A stretch of DNA of 64,000 bases from Caballeronia novacaledonica (GCF_900258035.1 NZ_OGTP01000016.1:1-64000), one strand, 5' to 3'. Shown: positions 19,953 to 31,324, numbered from the stretch's first letter. A program made the numbers and translations. The notes: generated from the sequence alone by a model not told the origin.

Positions 19953-21221
19953 TCAATGACCGTGCTCGGGGACCTTGTGATCGTCACGTTCGACGGGTTG
20001 CCGGTGGTCGTCCGGCTGCGCGTTCGTGTCGTGTATGGCGTTTGACCCGGACTGCGTGGATTGCGTTGCGTCGGACGCCTCGTGCGACTCCGGAAATTCG
20101 GCGAGCACGCTGGGTAGGCCCGCATCGGTTTCACCGGTTTCCGCCGTGGCGATTTCGGCGATGGCAGCGCGCAGCGCATCGAGCCCCTGACCCGTGCGTG
20201 CACTCAAGAAAACGCGCGAAATATTACCATACTCGTCCCTTTCAACCGCTTCGTCGCGGGCCGCGAGCTCGGGCACCGCGTCGATCTTGTTGAAGACGAG
20301 AATCTGGCGAATGTTGTCCGCGCCGATGCCGCGCAACACCTCGTTCACCTGATCGATCTGATCGAGGCGCACCGCGCTCGATGCATCGACGACATGCAGC
20401 AGCACGTCGGCGTGAATGGTTTCTTCGAGCGTGGCGCGGAACGCGGCGACGAGCTGGTGCGGCAATTCGCGGATGAACCCGACCGTATCCGACACGACGA
20501 CATGCCCCGCTTCCTCGCCCAAGAACACGCGGCGCGACGTGGTGTCGAGCGTGGCGAAGAGCTGATTGGCCGCGTACGCCTGCGCCTTCGTGAGCGCGTT
20601 GAACAGCGTGGACTTGCCCGCGTTCGTATAGCCGACGAGCGACACCGACATCGTGCGATTGCGTGCGCGCTGACGCCGCTGCGTGCCGTGCTGACGGCGC
20701 AGCTTTTCGAGCCGGGTCTTGAGCGCCTTGATGCGCTCGCCGATAAGCCGGCGGTCGGTTTCGAGCTGCGTTTCACCCGGCCCGCGCAGGCCGATACCGC
20801 CCTTCTGGCGTTCGAGGTGAGTCCACGCGCGAATCAGGCGCGTGGACAGATATTGCAGTTGCGCGAGCTCGACCTGCAGCTTGCCTTCGTGGCTGCGGGC
20901 GCGCTGGGCGAAGATATCGAGAATGAGGCTCGTGCGATCGACCACTCGGCGATTCAGCGCGACTTCGAGATTGCGTTGCTGCGCGGGCGCGAGCGCGTGA
21001 TTGAAAATGACGAGTTCGACGTCGTTCGCTTCGCACTGCAGGCGCAGTTCCTCGACCTTGCCGCTGCCGATAAACATCTTGGCATCGGGGCTCGAGCGGC
21101 GGCCGGTGAGCGTGACGGCGGGATGAGCGCCCGCACTTTGTGCGAGCAAGCTGAGTTCTTCAAGACTGGCTTCGAAATCGATCTTGCCGAAGTCGATGCC
21201 GACGAGCGCTGCGTTGATCAA
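19953..21221 (-). CDS. hflX: Ribosome-associated GTPase HflX
   Basis: Splits stalled or hibernating 70S ribosomes after stress. The 422-residue protein has the HflX N-terminal domain (GSGKVEEL, TSLILDIFAQRARSHEGKLQ), the GGIGLRGPGETQLETDRR motif (141-158), a P-loop GYTNAGKST (197-205), DTVGFIRELP and NKID. Residues from about 365 on are a hydrophilic tail rich in Ser, Asp, His and Glu, ending in EHGH. The start is TTG at 21219-21221; no ATG or GTG occurs between it and the upstream stop. It follows hfq by 87 bases, the classical hfq-hflX-hflK-hflC order. Confidence 0.95.
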   Translation of the reverse strand: MINAALVGIDFGKIDFEASLEELSLLAQSAGAHPAVTLTGRRSSPDAKMFIGSGKVEELRLQCEANDVELVIFNHALAPAQQRNLEVALNRRVVDRTSLILDIFAQRARSHEGKLQVELAQLQYLSTRLIRAWTHLERQKGGIGLRGPGETQLETDRRLIGERIKALKTRLEKLRRQHGTQRRQRARNRTMSVSLVGYTNAGKSTLFNALTKAQAYAANQLFATLDTTSRRVFLGEEAGHVVVSDTVGFIRELPHQLVAAFRATLEETIHADVLLHVVDASSAVRLDQIDQVNEVLRGIGADNIRQILVFNKIDAVPELAARDEAVERDEYGNISRVFLSARTGQGLDALRAAIAEIATAETGETDAGLPSVLAEFPESHEASDATQSTQSGSNAIHDTNAQPDDHRQPVERDDHKVPEHGH

Positions 21222-21308
21222 ATTAATGTATTTACGTTTTTGAAGCGACCGGCGAGTTGCTTAATATTCATTTTGGAAATGGCAGATTCGCGCCGGCCGC
21301 GACGAGGT

Positions 21309-21545
21309 TTAGGACGGTTCGGCGTCCGGGTGGAAATTCACCGGGCGGGCCGGCACGACCGTCGAAATGGCGTGCTTATAGACCATCTGGGTGACCGTAT
21401 TTCGGAGCAACACGACGTACTGGTCGAAAGATTCGATGTTTCCTTGAAGCTTGATGCCGTTGACCAAATAGATCGACACCGGCACGTGCTCTTTACGCAG
21501 TGCGTTCAAAAACGGGTCTTGTAACAATTGCCCTTTGTTGCTCAT
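21309..21545 (-). CDS. hfq: RNA chaperone Hfq
   Basis: Sm-like hexamer that pairs small RNAs with mRNAs. The 78-residue sequence has the Sm1 core [17 protein letters not shown], Sm2 with VVLLRNTV and the YKHA motif that contacts the 3' end of RNAs. The C-terminal tail is very short, as in other Burkholderiaceae. ATG at 21543-21545 with GGAG upstream (a longer in-frame extension exists but is not supported). In the 160-base gap behind der a TATAGT box could be an hfq promoter. Confidence 0.97.
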   Translation of the reverse strand: MSNKGQLLQDPFLNALRKEHVPVSIYLVNGIKLQGNIESFDQYVVLLRNTVTQMVYKHAISTVVPARPVNFHPDAEPS

Positions 21546-21705
21546 AGCAAACTCCGTGTTTTTTTGCAGGTTGGAAATATTGTGGACGAAGAAAAAGAGA
21601 TCCGCCGACAATCGCTACACTATAGCCGATTTTCGCTGTTTTACGTTTTCGGCGCCCCTCGGCCAAATGGCTGAATGCACCGAAACGTAAGGCTCCACGC
21701 GGGTC

Positions 21706-23046
21706 TTAGTCCTTGTCCGCGTAGGGGTTGTGGCTCGACCGAAACTCTATGCGAAGTGGAGTGCCAACGAGTCCAAAAGTTTCGCGAAAACGCCCTTCCA
21801 GATAACGCTTGTACGTGTCCGTGATCGCGTCGAGCGCGTTGCCGTGCACCACGATGATCGGCGGATTTTGTCCGCCCTGATGCGCATAGCGCAGCTTCGG
21901 CCGCACCGGACCGCGGCGGCGCGGCTGCTGGAATTCGACGGCATCGATCAGCGCGCGCGTGAGCTTCGGCGTGGGCAGCTTGGCCATCGCGGCGGCGTAG
22001 GCGTCGTCGACCGATTTCATCAACGCGCCGATGCCCGTCTTCTCGAGCGCGGAAACGTAGTGGAATTTAGCAAAGTCCAAAAACTTGAGCTTGCGCGTCA
22101 GGTCCGCCTTCGTGCGCTCACGCACATGCGAGTCGAGGCCATCCCACTTGTTCACGCCGACGACGAGCGCGCGCCCCTGCTCGACCACGAAGCCCGCGAT
22201 GTGCGCGTCCTGCTCCGAGATGTCCTGCTGCGCATCGAGCAGGAGGATCACGACGTTCGCGTCCGCGATCGACTGCAGCGTCTTCACGACCGAGAATTTT
22301 TCGATCGCTTCGAACACCTTGCCGCGGCGGCGCAGGCCGGCCGTGTCGATCAACGTGTATTTGCGCCCTTGCCGCTCGAAATCGACGTAAATGGAGTCGC
22401 GCGTGGTGCCGGGCATGTCGAACGCGATCACGCGCTCCTCGCCGATCAGCGTGTTCACGAGCGTCGACTTGCCGACGTTCGGACGCCCGACGATCGCGAT
22501 CTTCACGCCGTGCTTCGCCTTCTCGTCTTCCGTCTCTTCCGGCTGATCCTTGTACGCGATGTCGAGCGCGTCGTTGATCATCTCGAGGACGCCGTCGCCG
22601 TGGGCGGCGGAGATCGCGCGCGGATCGCCGAGGCCGAGTTCGTAGAAGTCCGACGCGACCGCCGAGTACTTCATGCCCTCGGCCTTGTTCACGACCAGAA
22701 AGAGCGGCCGGCCGGTCTTGCGCAGATAGTCCGCGATCGCCTTGTCCTGCGGCGCGAGTCCATTGCGCCCATCGACGATGAACACGACGATATCGGCCTC
22801 TTCGACCGCCTGGCGCGTCTGCCGCGCCATCTCGTGCAGGATGCCGTCCTTCGCGACGGGCTCGAAACCGCCCGTGTCCACGACGAGGTACGGACGTTCG
22901 CCGCCGACGCGACCCTCGCCGTAGTGGCGGTCGCGTGTCAGGCCCGGCAAGTCCGCGACGAGCGCGTCGCGCGAGCGCGTCAGCCGGTTGAAAAGCGTCG
23001 ATTTCCCAACATTGGGGCGCCCGACGAGCGCAATCACGGGTTTCAT
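21706..23046 (-). CDS. der: Ribosome-assembly GTPase Der (EngA)
   Basis: Tandem-domain GTPase needed for 50S maturation. The 446-residue protein has two P-loops GRPNVGKS (9-16 and 187-194), two switch regions (DLPGLTRD and DMPGTTRD), two DTxG motifs (DTGGF and DTAGL), NKxD-type motifs (NKAEG in domain 1, NKWDG in domain 2) and a C-terminal KH-like domain. Length is as expected. ATG at 23044-23046. It is separated from bamB upstream by an unusually long 389-base gap. Confidence 0.97.
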   Translation of the reverse strand: MKPVIALVGRPNVGKSTLFNRLTRSRDALVADLPGLTRDRHYGEGRVGGERPYLVVDTGGFEPVAKDGILHEMARQTRQAVEEADIVVFIVDGRNGLAPQDKAIADYLRKTGRPLFLVVNKAEGMKYSAVASDFYELGLGDPRAISAAHGDGVLEMINDALDIAYKDQPEETEDEKAKHGVKIAIVGRPNVGKSTLVNTLIGEERVIAFDMPGTTRDSIYVDFERQGRKYTLIDTAGLRRRGKVFEAIEKFSVVKTLQSIADANVVILLLDAQQDISEQDAHIAGFVVEQGRALVVGVNKWDGLDSHVRERTKADLTRKLKFLDFAKFHYVSALEKTGIGALMKSVDDAYAAAMAKLPTPKLTRALIDAVEFQQPRRRGPVRPKLRYAHQGGQNPPIIVVHGNALDAITDTYKRYLEGRFRETFGLVGTPLRIEFRSSHNPYADKD

Positions 23047-23435
23047 CTGATTTTGTTCAAGGTTGAACGCAAGGCGAACGCGGAACGGGCGGCAGAAACG
23101 CCTCGTTGCGTTCCGCTACGCCGCGCAATGGCTGCGCTTGTCGAAAATTAGCATGGATTCGGCTTGCCGCACGCGAGGCGCTTCGGTTGGCCGGATCGTC
23201 GGCGGTCGATCGCCGGTCTTGCCTCGTTCGAGGCTCGTTCTTGCGCGACGCCTTCGCGCGACGCGCTCGTTCTTCCACCCTGCTTTTGCTTGCGGGTTTT
23301 ATCGCGATGCGCGCCTGGCGCAGCGCTTCTTTCTCGTGCGGCTCGTCGGGGCGAACCTGCCGCGCCGCTCTACACCGATGGCGCGCTTGCTGGAAGCCAC
23401 GAGCGCGCGTCACGCGCTCGTGGCCCGATTTTCAC
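23047..23435. other. Gene-free region between bamB and der (389 bases)
   Basis: This region contains several inverted repeats: the strong hairpin at 23397-23423, and GCCTCG-TT-CGAGGC near 23223-23236. It has no frame I can support. A 118-codon minus-strand frame (23057-23413) is very Arg-rich, has mixed third-position base use unlike its neighbours and resembles no family I know. The der promoter or leader may lie here. Confidence 0.6.
23397..23423. other. Strong hairpin just after bamB
   Basis: Perfect 11-base arms CCACGAGCGCG and CGCGCTCGTGG with a five-base loop, starting 13 bases after the bamB stop. It lacks a T-run on the minus strand, so it is either a Rho-assisted end or an mRNA-stabilising hairpin. 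Confidence 0.6.
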
Positions 23436-24596
23436 TCAGTTGCCCGGACGAAAACCGTAGAGATCGCCGTCATGCGTCTGCACGACGAGCGTATTGCCCG
23501 CCAGCACGGGCGCCGCGGTGATCGCGCTGCCGTCGGTCGGCGCGCGGCCGACGAGTTCGCCGCTTTCCGTATTCAGGAAATGCACGAAGCCCTTATAGTC
23601 GCCCACGACGACCGCACGGCCGAGAATGTACGGCACGCTGACGCTGCGGTTCTTCAGCGCGTCCGTCTTCCAGATCTGCGAGCCGTCCGACGCGCGGAAC
23701 GCATTGACGACCGACCAGTCGTCGCCCGCCGCGACGGTCTGCTCGTCTTGCGCGAGGCCGCTGTCGCTCGAAAAGTTCTTTTCCCACACCGGCTGGCCCG
23801 TATTGGCGTCGAAGCAGCCGATGCGGCCCTGGAACGTCACCGCGCAGGTCTGCGCGCCGACGAGTCCCGGCGCGCCGGTCACGTCGTTGATGCGCTCGAC
23901 TTCGGTCACGCCCTTCGGGTACGACACCGGAGCCTGCCAGTAGGCGTCGCCCGTCTGCAGGTTGATCGCCGCGAACGTGCCGCCGGGGAAGCCCGCGAGC
24001 ACCGCCTGGTTGCCGGCGAACGTCATGCCCGCTGCGACGCGCAGGTTCAGCGGCACGGCGCGCAACTGGAAGACCCACTTCTGCTCGCCCGTCTGCGCGT
24101 TGAACGCGATGACCTTGCCGTCGATCGTGCGCACGATCACGAGATCGTTGCCGACGAGCGGCGGCGAGACGATCTCGCCGGGCGCCGTGGCCGTCCACAG
24201 CAGCTTGCCGTCGGCGCCGAGCACGTCGACCTGGCCCTTCAGACCGCCCACGGCCGTCAGATTGCCGTCGCTGCCGACGCCCGCCGACAGATCGTCCTTG
24301 AGCTTGACGCGCCAGACGTCCTGACCGGTCTTCGCGTCGATCTTGGCGACGGTGCCGTTCGTGCCCGCGGCGAAAACGTAATCGCCGACCGCGACCGGCG
24401 AGAACAAATAGCGTCCCGCTTTGCCGACGCTCACCTTCCACGTCTGGTTGACGTTCAACACCGGCTTGAAGTCCGCGAGCGGTGTCGGCACGCGGCGTTC
24501 ATCCTTGGTCGACGAGCAGGCGGCCAACAAGACGGTCATCGCGCAAGTGAGCGGCACGGCGTAGCGTTTCAAAAAAATCATCGGTGGACGCAACAT
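23436..24596 (-). CDS. bamB: Outer-membrane assembly lipoprotein BamB (YfgL)
   Basis: Eight-bladed PQQ-type beta-propeller lipoprotein that assists BamA. The lipobox LLAAC puts the lipidated Cys at residue 27. The rest is a series of propeller repeats of the type GTVAKIDAKTGQDVWR, GKVIAFNAQTGEQKW and GFVHFLNTESGELV. The start may be the ATG at 24594-24596 or, giving a tighter signal peptide, the ATG at 24579-24581 (MIFLKRYAVPL); neither has a clear ribosome binding site. It lies in the common order hisS-yfgM-bamB-der. Confidence 0.95.
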   Translation of the reverse strand: MLRPPMIFLKRYAVPLTCAMTVLLAACSSTKDERRVPTPLADFKPVLNVNQTWKVSVGKAGRYLFSPVAVGDYVFAAGTNGTVAKIDAKTGQDVWRVKLKDDLSAGVGSDGNLTAVGGLKGQVDVLGADGKLLWTATAPGEIVSPPLVGNDLVIVRTIDGKVIAFNAQTGEQKWVFQLRAVPLNLRVAAGMTFAGNQAVLAGFPGGTFAAINLQTGDAYWQAPVSYPKGVTEVERINDVTGAPGLVGAQTCAVTFQGRIGCFDANTGQPVWEKNFSSDSGLAQDEQTVAAGDDWSVVNAFRASDGSQIWKTDALKNRSVSVPYILGRAVVVGDYKGFVHFLNTESGELVGRAPTDGSAITAAPVLAGNTLVVQTHDGDLYGFRPGN

Positions 24597-24714
24597 GAAT
24601 TGTTGAATTGGGTTGATCGGCGCCGACCGCCGCGTCGCTGCATGGCGACGCTGTGGCGGGCGACCTGATTGACTGATGTGCTAAATCGATCGATACCGAT
24701 TGAAACGATGCGCA

Positions 24715-25344
24715 TCAGCCGCCGAGCGCATCGAGCTTGAACTGGATCAGTTGACGCGCGGACGTTTCGTTCTCGGACAGCGTCTCGAGCGCGACCTTGT
24801 AGGAGGCGCGCGCATCGTCACGCTTGCCTTGCGCGGCGAGCAGGTCGCCACGACGATCCGCGATCACGCCCTTGAACGCGTCGAGCGGTTGATCCGCAAG
24901 CAGCTTCAGACCGGCGTCGTAGTTCTTCTCGTCGAGCAGGACGAGCGCGAGGCGCAGCTTCGCGATCTGCTTGTACTCGGCGTCCTTCGCGTGATCGATG
25001 GCCCATTGCAACTGCGCCTTCGCACCCGCCGTGTTGCCCGCCATGTACAGCGACTTCGCGGCCGCGAGCGCGGTCATCTGCGCGTAACCCGTGCCGCCGA
25101 ACTTGTCTTCCATGTCCGTCGCCGCACGCGCGACCAGCGCCTGATCGTTGGCGCTCACCGCCTGCTGCAGATGGTCGTAGAGTACCGACGCTTCGGCCGC
25201 CTGACGGCGCTGCCAGAAATTCCATCCGTTGTACCCGGCGCCAATGACGAGTACCACGAGCACGATCCAAGTCGTGGTGTTACCCCATTTGGCCCACCAG
25301 GCCTTTACGCTTTCAAGTGATTCTTGTTCGTCGTGATAGCTCAT
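24715..25344 (-). CDS. yfgM: YfgM-like ancillary SecYEG translocon subunit (TPR)
   Basis: A 209-residue protein with a short cytoplasmic N-terminus (SYHDEQESLESVKAWWAKWGN), one membrane helix (about 25-41) and a periplasmic TPR-like domain with repeated Ala/Leu helices (AAKSLYMAGNTAGAKAQLQWA). In E. coli YfgM associates with SecYEG and periplasmic chaperone PpiD. It lies between hisS and bamB, the conserved order. ATG at 25342-25344 with AGGAA upstream. Confidence 0.9.
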   Translation of the reverse strand: MSYHDEQESLESVKAWWAKWGNTTTWIVLVVLVIGAGYNGWNFWQRRQAAEASVLYDHLQQAVSANDQALVARAATDMEDKFGGTGYAQMTALAAAKSLYMAGNTAGAKAQLQWAIDHAKDAEYKQIAKLRLALVLLDEKNYDAGLKLLADQPLDAFKGVIADRRGDLLAAQGKRDDARASYKVALETLSENETSARQLIQFKLDALGG

Positions 25345-25449
25345 CGTCCAGCTATTCCTTCCTGCGTTTCAATTCCCTCAACGAGCGCCGCGCGCGATGC
25401 CCGGTTCTTCCCGATCCGGGCCGCCGCGCGACGGCAATGCACCTCTTTC

Positions 25450-26811
25450 TCAGGCACCCTCGTCATCGGCGGTTGCAACCATCGCATTGATTAGGTATTC
25501 GGTCAAGTCTTCCGCCGGAACGTTCACTTGCTCGTTCTTTTGGCCGTCGGACGTTTCGTCGCCCGAACGACGCAGCGGTTTGACGCCGATCATGCCCTGC
25601 GCGAGTTCGTCTTCGCCCAGCACGACCGCGAAGGCCGCGCCGCTCGCATCGGCTTTCTTCATCTGCGACTTGAAGCTCGCGGACGCGCCGTCCGGGCTGC
25701 AGTGCAGGATGACGTCGAGGCCCGTATCGCGCAGACGCTCGGCGACGATGAACGCTTGCTCCGCCGCCTTCTCGCCCTGATGCACGACATACACATCCGT
25801 GCCTTCGGCCTCCGGCACGAGCTGCTCTTCCTTCAGCAACTCGAGGATGCGCTCGACGCCCATTGCCCAGCCGCACGCGGCCGTCGGCTTGCCGCCGAGC
25901 TGCTCGATGAGCGGATCGTAACGACCGCCGCCCGCGACCGTGCCCTGCGCGCCGAGCTTGTCGGTGACCCATTCGAACACGGTGAGGTTGTAATAGTCGA
26001 GACCGCGCACGAGACGGGGATTGATCGTGAACGGAATGTTGTTCGCCTTGAGCAGACGCTGCACGCCTTCGAAGTGCTTGCGCGACGCGTCGCCCAGAAA
26101 ATCGACGAGCTTCGGCGCGTTCTGCGCGATCTCCTGCATCGCCGGATTCTTCGTATCGAGCACGCGCAGCGGATTCGTGTAGAGACGGCGCTTCGCTTCC
26201 TCGTCGAGCGAATCGACGTGCTTCTCCAGATACGCGATCAGTTCCTTGCGATGCGCCGCGCGCTCTTCCGCCTGACCGAGCGAATTGAGTTCGAGGCGGA
26301 TGCCGGTGAGCCCGAGGTCGTCCCAGAGACGCTGGCACATCATGATGATCTCGGCGTCCGTATCCGGACCCGCGAAGCCGAGCGCTTCCACGCCGACCTG
26401 ATGAAACTGGCGATAACGCCCGCGCTGCGGACGCTCATGACGGAACATCGGACCGACGTACCACAGGCGCTTCGGGCCGTCGTACAGCAGGTTATGTTCG
26501 ATGGTCGCGCGCACGACCGCGGCGGTGTTCTCCGGGCGCATCGTCAGATGCTCGCCGTTGAGCGCATCCGTGAAGCTGTACATCTCTTTCTCGACGATAT
26601 CGGTCACTTCGCCGATACCGCGCGTGAACAACTGCGTATGCTCGACGATCGGCGTGCGGATGTTCTGATAGCCGTATGCGCGCAGCATCGACTTGACGGT
26701 GGTTTCGAAGAAATCCCACAACGCGGCATCCTGCGGGAGGATGTCGTTCATGCCCTTCACACCGCTCAGTTTTTCGAGCCGTTTCTTCTCTTCAGTCATC
26801 TGTTTTTGCAT
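25450..26811 (-). CDS. hisS: Histidyl-tRNA synthetase
   Basis: Charges tRNA-His. The 453-residue class II synthetase shows [13 protein letters not shown], motif 2 with [16 protein letters not shown], the HisA motif LVRGLDYYN and motif 3 with GWAMGVERI, followed by the anticodon-binding domain ([11 protein letters not shown] onward). The first ATG (26809-26811) abuts the ispG stop as TGAATG; a second ATG four codons on is also possible. It is translationally coupled to ispG. Confidence 0.97.
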   Translation of the reverse strand: MQKQMTEEKKRLEKLSGVKGMNDILPQDAALWDFFETTVKSMLRAYGYQNIRTPIVEHTQLFTRGIGEVTDIVEKEMYSFTDALNGEHLTMRPENTAAVVRATIEHNLLYDGPKRLWYVGPMFRHERPQRGRYRQFHQVGVEALGFAGPDTDAEIIMMCQRLWDDLGLTGIRLELNSLGQAEERAAHRKELIAYLEKHVDSLDEEAKRRLYTNPLRVLDTKNPAMQEIAQNAPKLVDFLGDASRKHFEGVQRLLKANNIPFTINPRLVRGLDYYNLTVFEWVTDKLGAQGTVAGGGRYDPLIEQLGGKPTAACGWAMGVERILELLKEEQLVPEAEGTDVYVVHQGEKAAEQAFIVAERLRDTGLDVILHCSPDGASASFKSQMKKADASGAAFAVVLGEDELAQGMIGVKPLRRSGDETSDGQKNEQVNVPAEDLTEYLINAMVATADDEGA

Positions 26812-28128
26812 TCAAGCCGTTGCTGAGTTCGTTTCTTCGCGCTTTCCATACGTGCGCTCGACGTAATCGCTGACGATCTGCTGGAACTCGACGCCGATGT
26901 TCTCGCCGCGCAGCGTCTTGACCTTCACGCCGTCGATGAACACGGGCGCCGCCGGATTCTCGCCCGAACCCGGCAAGCTGATGCCGATGTTCGCGTGCTT
27001 CGATTCGCCCGGCCCGTTGACGATGCAGCCCATCACCGCGACATGCATCTTCTCGACGCCGGGGTATTGGTCGCGCCAGGTCGGCATCGAGCTGCGCAGA
27101 TAGTTCTGAATCTGCGACGCGAGTTCCTGGAACAGCGTGCTTGTCGTGCGGCCGCAGCCGGGACATGCGATGACCATCGGCGTGAAGGAACGCAGGCCCA
27201 TGGTCTGCAGGATTTCCTGGCCGACGACCACTTCGCCGGTGCGCGCGCCGCCGGGCTCGGGCGTGAGCGAGATGCGAATGGTGTCGCCGATGCCTTCCTG
27301 CAGCAGCACCGAAAGCGCCGCCGTCGACGCGACGATGCCCTTCGAGCCCATGCCTGCTTCGGTCAGACCGAGGTGCAGCGCAAAGCTGCAACGCTTCGCG
27401 AGTTCGCGGTACACGGCGATGAGATCCTGCACGCCGCTGACCTTGCACGACAGGATGATCTTGTCGCGCCCGAGGCCCAGTTCCACGGCGCGTTCCGCCG
27501 AGCCGATCGCCGACTGAATCAGCGCCTCGTACATGACGCTCTGCAGTTCCCACGGCGTCGAGCGCGCGGCGTTTTCGTCCATCATGCGCGCGAGCAGGTC
27601 CTGATCGAGGCTGCCCCAGTTCACGCCGATGCGCACCGGCTTGTCGAATTTGATCGCGGCTTCGATCATCTGCGCGAATTGCGTGTCGCGCTTCGCGCCT
27701 TGACCGACGTTGCCCGGATTGATGCGGTATTTCGACAGCGCTTCCGCGCACGCCGGGTAGTCGCGCAGCAACAGGTGACCGTTGTAATGGAAGTCGCCGA
27801 TGAGCGGCACGGTCACGCCCATGCGATCGAGTTGCTCGCGGATATGCGGCACGGCCGCGGCCGCTTCCGGCGTGTTCACCGTGATGCGCACGAGCTCGGA
27901 GCCGGCTTGCGCCAGTTCCTTGATCTGGATGGCGGTGCCGATGGCGTCGGCGGTGTCGGTGTTGGTCATCGACTGGACGCGCACGGGCGCGTCGCCGCCG
28001 ATCGTCACGAGCTGTCCGCCCCAGCGCACATCCACCGCGTGCGATCCGCGGCGCGTCAACGGACCGCCGAAGACCGGCTCGGTCGAACAAATCTTGCTGC
28101 TGATCAGGGATTGAGCTTCGGATTGCAT
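26812..28128 (-). CDS. ispG: 4-hydroxy-3-methylbut-2-enyl diphosphate synthase (IspG/GcpE)
   Basis: Iron-sulfur enzyme of the MEP isoprenoid pathway. The 438-residue protein has the N-terminal TIM-barrel region ([18 protein letters not shown]) and C-terminal cluster ligands in ACPGCGRT and [11 protein letters not shown]. The ATG at 28126-28128 is chosen because AAGGG sits about eight bases before it; a TTG six codons upstream is weaker. It is the long betaproteobacterial form compared with E. coli (372). It follows rodZ by 134 bases. Confidence 0.96.
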   Translation of the reverse strand: MQSEAQSLISSKICSTEPVFGGPLTRRGSHAVDVRWGGQLVTIGGDAPVRVQSMTNTDTADAIGTAIQIKELAQAGSELVRITVNTPEAAAAVPHIREQLDRMGVTVPLIGDFHYNGHLLLRDYPACAEALSKYRINPGNVGQGAKRDTQFAQMIEAAIKFDKPVRIGVNWGSLDQDLLARMMDENAARSTPWELQSVMYEALIQSAIGSAERAVELGLGRDKIILSCKVSGVQDLIAVYRELAKRCSFALHLGLTEAGMGSKGIVASTAALSVLLQEGIGDTIRISLTPEPGGARTGEVVVGQEILQTMGLRSFTPMVIACPGCGRTTSTLFQELASQIQNYLRSSMPTWRDQYPGVEKMHVAVMGCIVNGPGESKHANIGISLPGSGENPAAPVFIDGVKVKTLRGENIGVEFQQIVSDYVERTYGKREETNSATA

Positions 28129-28262
28129 CGAAAAACCCTTTTGCAACCTTGCCGCCGATACGGCGCCGGGTTGCGTGGATGGAACCTCAAACGGGCGTCG
28201 CGGCTTGCACCGTGACGCCCCTGACTTGTCCGCCGCGCAGTGAACCTATAGACCTCGCCGGC

Positions 28263-29375
28263 TCAGGGCAGCGAGAGACGCGCGACGTTTCCGCGTGCGG
28301 ATGAATAGCGCTTGGCATCGACGGGTTCGTCGTCGACCGACAACGATTCGACGCCCTTCGCGTTGCCGACGGTCACCTTGAACGGCGCCTCGCCTTCCAC
28401 GCGCTGCGCGCTGCCCGCGTGGACGAGGCCGGAAAACAGTTCCTTGCCGTCCTTGCCGCGCACGCTGAACCAGCTATCTTCCTTTACTTTCAACTCGATC
28501 GCGCTCGAACCGCTGCCCGCGACGGCAGGTGCGGACGCCGCCGCTGCCGGTGCAGTCTTCGCAGCCGATGCGGGCGCCGCGGCAGCCGGCGCGCTCGCGC
28601 CTTGCACCGCGGATAGCGTCGACGACGAAGCCGGCAGCGCGTTCGTGCCGAGCGGACGCGGCATCGGCTGCTCGCCGGGCGCCGTCGCGACTTCGGGCAG
28701 CGACGCTTCGCCGGTGTTCGCGGCCGCCGCTTCGTCGGGCGTTGGCGCGGACGATGCACCCGCCGATTCGTTCGACGGCGCTGTCGGCGTCGACGATAAA
28801 CCCATGCCCGTGGTCGCTTTCAGGCGCGCGAGCCAGTTGCTCGAGTCGCCGCCGGTGTGCCACATCACCAACGCCACCAACACGACGATGATGGCGAGCA
28901 TGCCCCACATCCACGAACGCTTGCGGCCCGACGAATTGCCGAGCGGCACCGAAACGCGCCCGCGCGGCAGACCCGCGCCCGCCGACGCCGGCACTTTCAG
29001 ATTCTCCGCGATCTCGCCGCCATCGCGCCGGAATGCCTGCGTGAAGGGCGCGGGATCGGCGCCCAGGATTTTCGCGTAACTCCGCACGATGCCTGCGGCA
29101 AACGTGCGATCGGGCAAATGGCTGATATCGCCCGATTCGAGCGCGAGCAGTTTCGTCGGCGACACCTTGAGGCGCGCGGACACGTCGTCGATCGACCATG
29201 CCTTCGCCTGGCGGAGCTGCGCGAGACGCGCGCCGACCGCCGGGATCGAGTCCAGAGGCCCAGCCTGGCTCGCATTCGACGCCGCCCGTTCCGCGCCGGC
29301 CTGATCGTCATACTGACCGCCGGACCGGTTGCCGGAATGACTGCCGAAAGGCGTCGGGTGCTGCGGCTCACTCAT
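28263..29375 (-). CDS. rodZ: RodZ-like cell-shape protein
   Basis: Membrane protein linking MreB to the elongation machinery. The 370-residue protein has an N-terminal helix-turn-helix of the Xre type (about 46-110, GARLAQLRQAKAWSIDDVSARLKVS), a basic segment RKR followed by one membrane helix (154-172), an Ala/Pro/Ser linker (about 180-285) and a C-terminal DUF4115 beta domain (ELKVKEDSWFSVRGKDGKELFSG-like). ATG at 29373-29375 with GAGGAAT upstream. It heads the ispG-hisS-yfgM-bamB-der run, as in many proteobacteria. Confidence 0.93.
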   Translation of the reverse strand: MSEPQHPTPFGSHSGNRSGGQYDDQAGAERAASNASQAGPLDSIPAVGARLAQLRQAKAWSIDDVSARLKVSPTKLLALESGDISHLPDRTFAAGIVRSYAKILGADPAPFTQAFRRDGGEIAENLKVPASAGAGLPRGRVSVPLGNSSGRKRSWMWGMLAIIVVLVALVMWHTGGDSSNWLARLKATTGMGLSSTPTAPSNESAGASSAPTPDEAAAANTGEASLPEVATAPGEQPMPRPLGTNALPASSSTLSAVQGASAPAAAAPASAAKTAPAAAASAPAVAGSGSSAIELKVKEDSWFSVRGKDGKELFSGLVHAGSAQRVEGEAPFKVTVGNAKGVESLSVDDEPVDAKRYSSARGNVARLSLP

Positions 29376-29473
29376 GCCAAATTCCTCGCATCGATTCTTT
29401 CATATAGCGCCTGTTGCATTCTTCGGTTGAAAAACCACGTGAACGATACAACTCCGGCGCCATTGCAGACCGC

Positions 29474-29482
29474 TTTATAACA
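29474..29482 (-). promoter_or_regulatory. Candidate extended -10 for the rodZ-ispG-hisS run
   Basis: Minus-strand TGTTATAAA (TGn plus TATAAA) about 100 bases before the rodZ ATG, in an AT-rich patch of the 185-base rlmN-rodZ gap. No clear -35. Confidence 0.5.
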
Positions 29483-29560
29483 AAATGTTCGTCTTTTAGT
29501 GCCGCATCCCGGCGTTTGCCACGCCTTTTCGCTGCGGCTTTGTTCTGTTCGGGCGCGCCG

Positions 29561-30718
<1,158 letters not shown>

Positions 30719-30810
30719 TTCAGATTGCGAAGTCCGGACGGTGTTGCCCGGGACCGTTCGCGCCAGTTCCTGCTACTTTCATACCGCTATGCTGCGTCGA
30801 GGCGCGATGC

Positions 30811-30836
30811 GCGCGACGGCCGACCGGCCGCCGCGC
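30811..30836. other. GC-rich hairpin between ndk and rlmN
   Basis: Eleven-base arms GCGCGACGGCC and GGCCGCCGCGC with a four-base loop; the single imperfect position is a G-U wobble when read as minus-strand RNA. It begins about 15 bases after the ndk stop but no T-run follows. Confidence 0.5.
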
Positions 30837-30851
30837 GGTACGACGCGAAAA

Positions 30852-31277
30852 TTAACGCGAGTAAACGTTCACTTCCGGGAAGAAGAAAGCAACTTCCTGA
30901 CGCGCCGTTTCCGGAGCATCCGAACCATGCACTGCGTTCGCGTCGATGCTGTCGGCGAAGTCGGCGCGGATCGTGCCCTTGTCCGCCTTCTTCGGGTCGG
31001 TCGCGCCCATCAGGTCACGATGCGTGGCGATTGCGTTCTCGCCTTCCAGCACCTGGATGACGACCGGACCGGAAATCATGAACGCGACGAGGTCCTTGAA
31101 GAACGGACGTGCGGCGTGCACGGCGTAGAACTTTTCCGCGTCGGCGCGCGACAGATGAACCATGCGCGACGCAATGATCTTAAGACCCGCGTTCTCGAAA
31201 CGGCTGTAGATCTGGCCGATAACGTTCTTTGCTACCGCGTCCGGCTTGATAATCGACAGGGTGCGCTCGATCGCCAT
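30852..31277 (-). CDS. ndk: Nucleoside diphosphate kinase
   Basis: Equilibrates nucleoside di- and triphosphates through a phosphohistidine. The 141-residue protein has active-site His117 in [10 protein letters not shown] and the standard length. The ATG at 31275-31277 ([15 protein letters not shown]) is fixed by GGAG eight bases upstream. It is divergent from the Bax-inhibitor-like gene. An extended -10 and an 18-bp palindrome lie upstream. Confidence 0.97.
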   Translation of the reverse strand: MAIERTLSIIKPDAVAKNVIGQIYSRFENAGLKIIASRMVHLSRADAEKFYAVHAARPFFKDLVAFMISGPVVIQVLEGENAIATHRDLMGATDPKKADKGTIRADFADSIDANAVHGSDAPETARQEVAFFFPEVNVYSR

Positions 31278-31324
31278 GAAAAACTCCAAAAAATGAACGG
31301 TTTACGGATTAAAACGAATCGACA

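Noticed and set aside
23057-23413. 118-codon Arg-rich minus-strand frame in the bamB-der gap
   Set aside because: Mixed third-position use, very high Arg content, start inside a hairpin, no ribosome binding site and no recognisable family.
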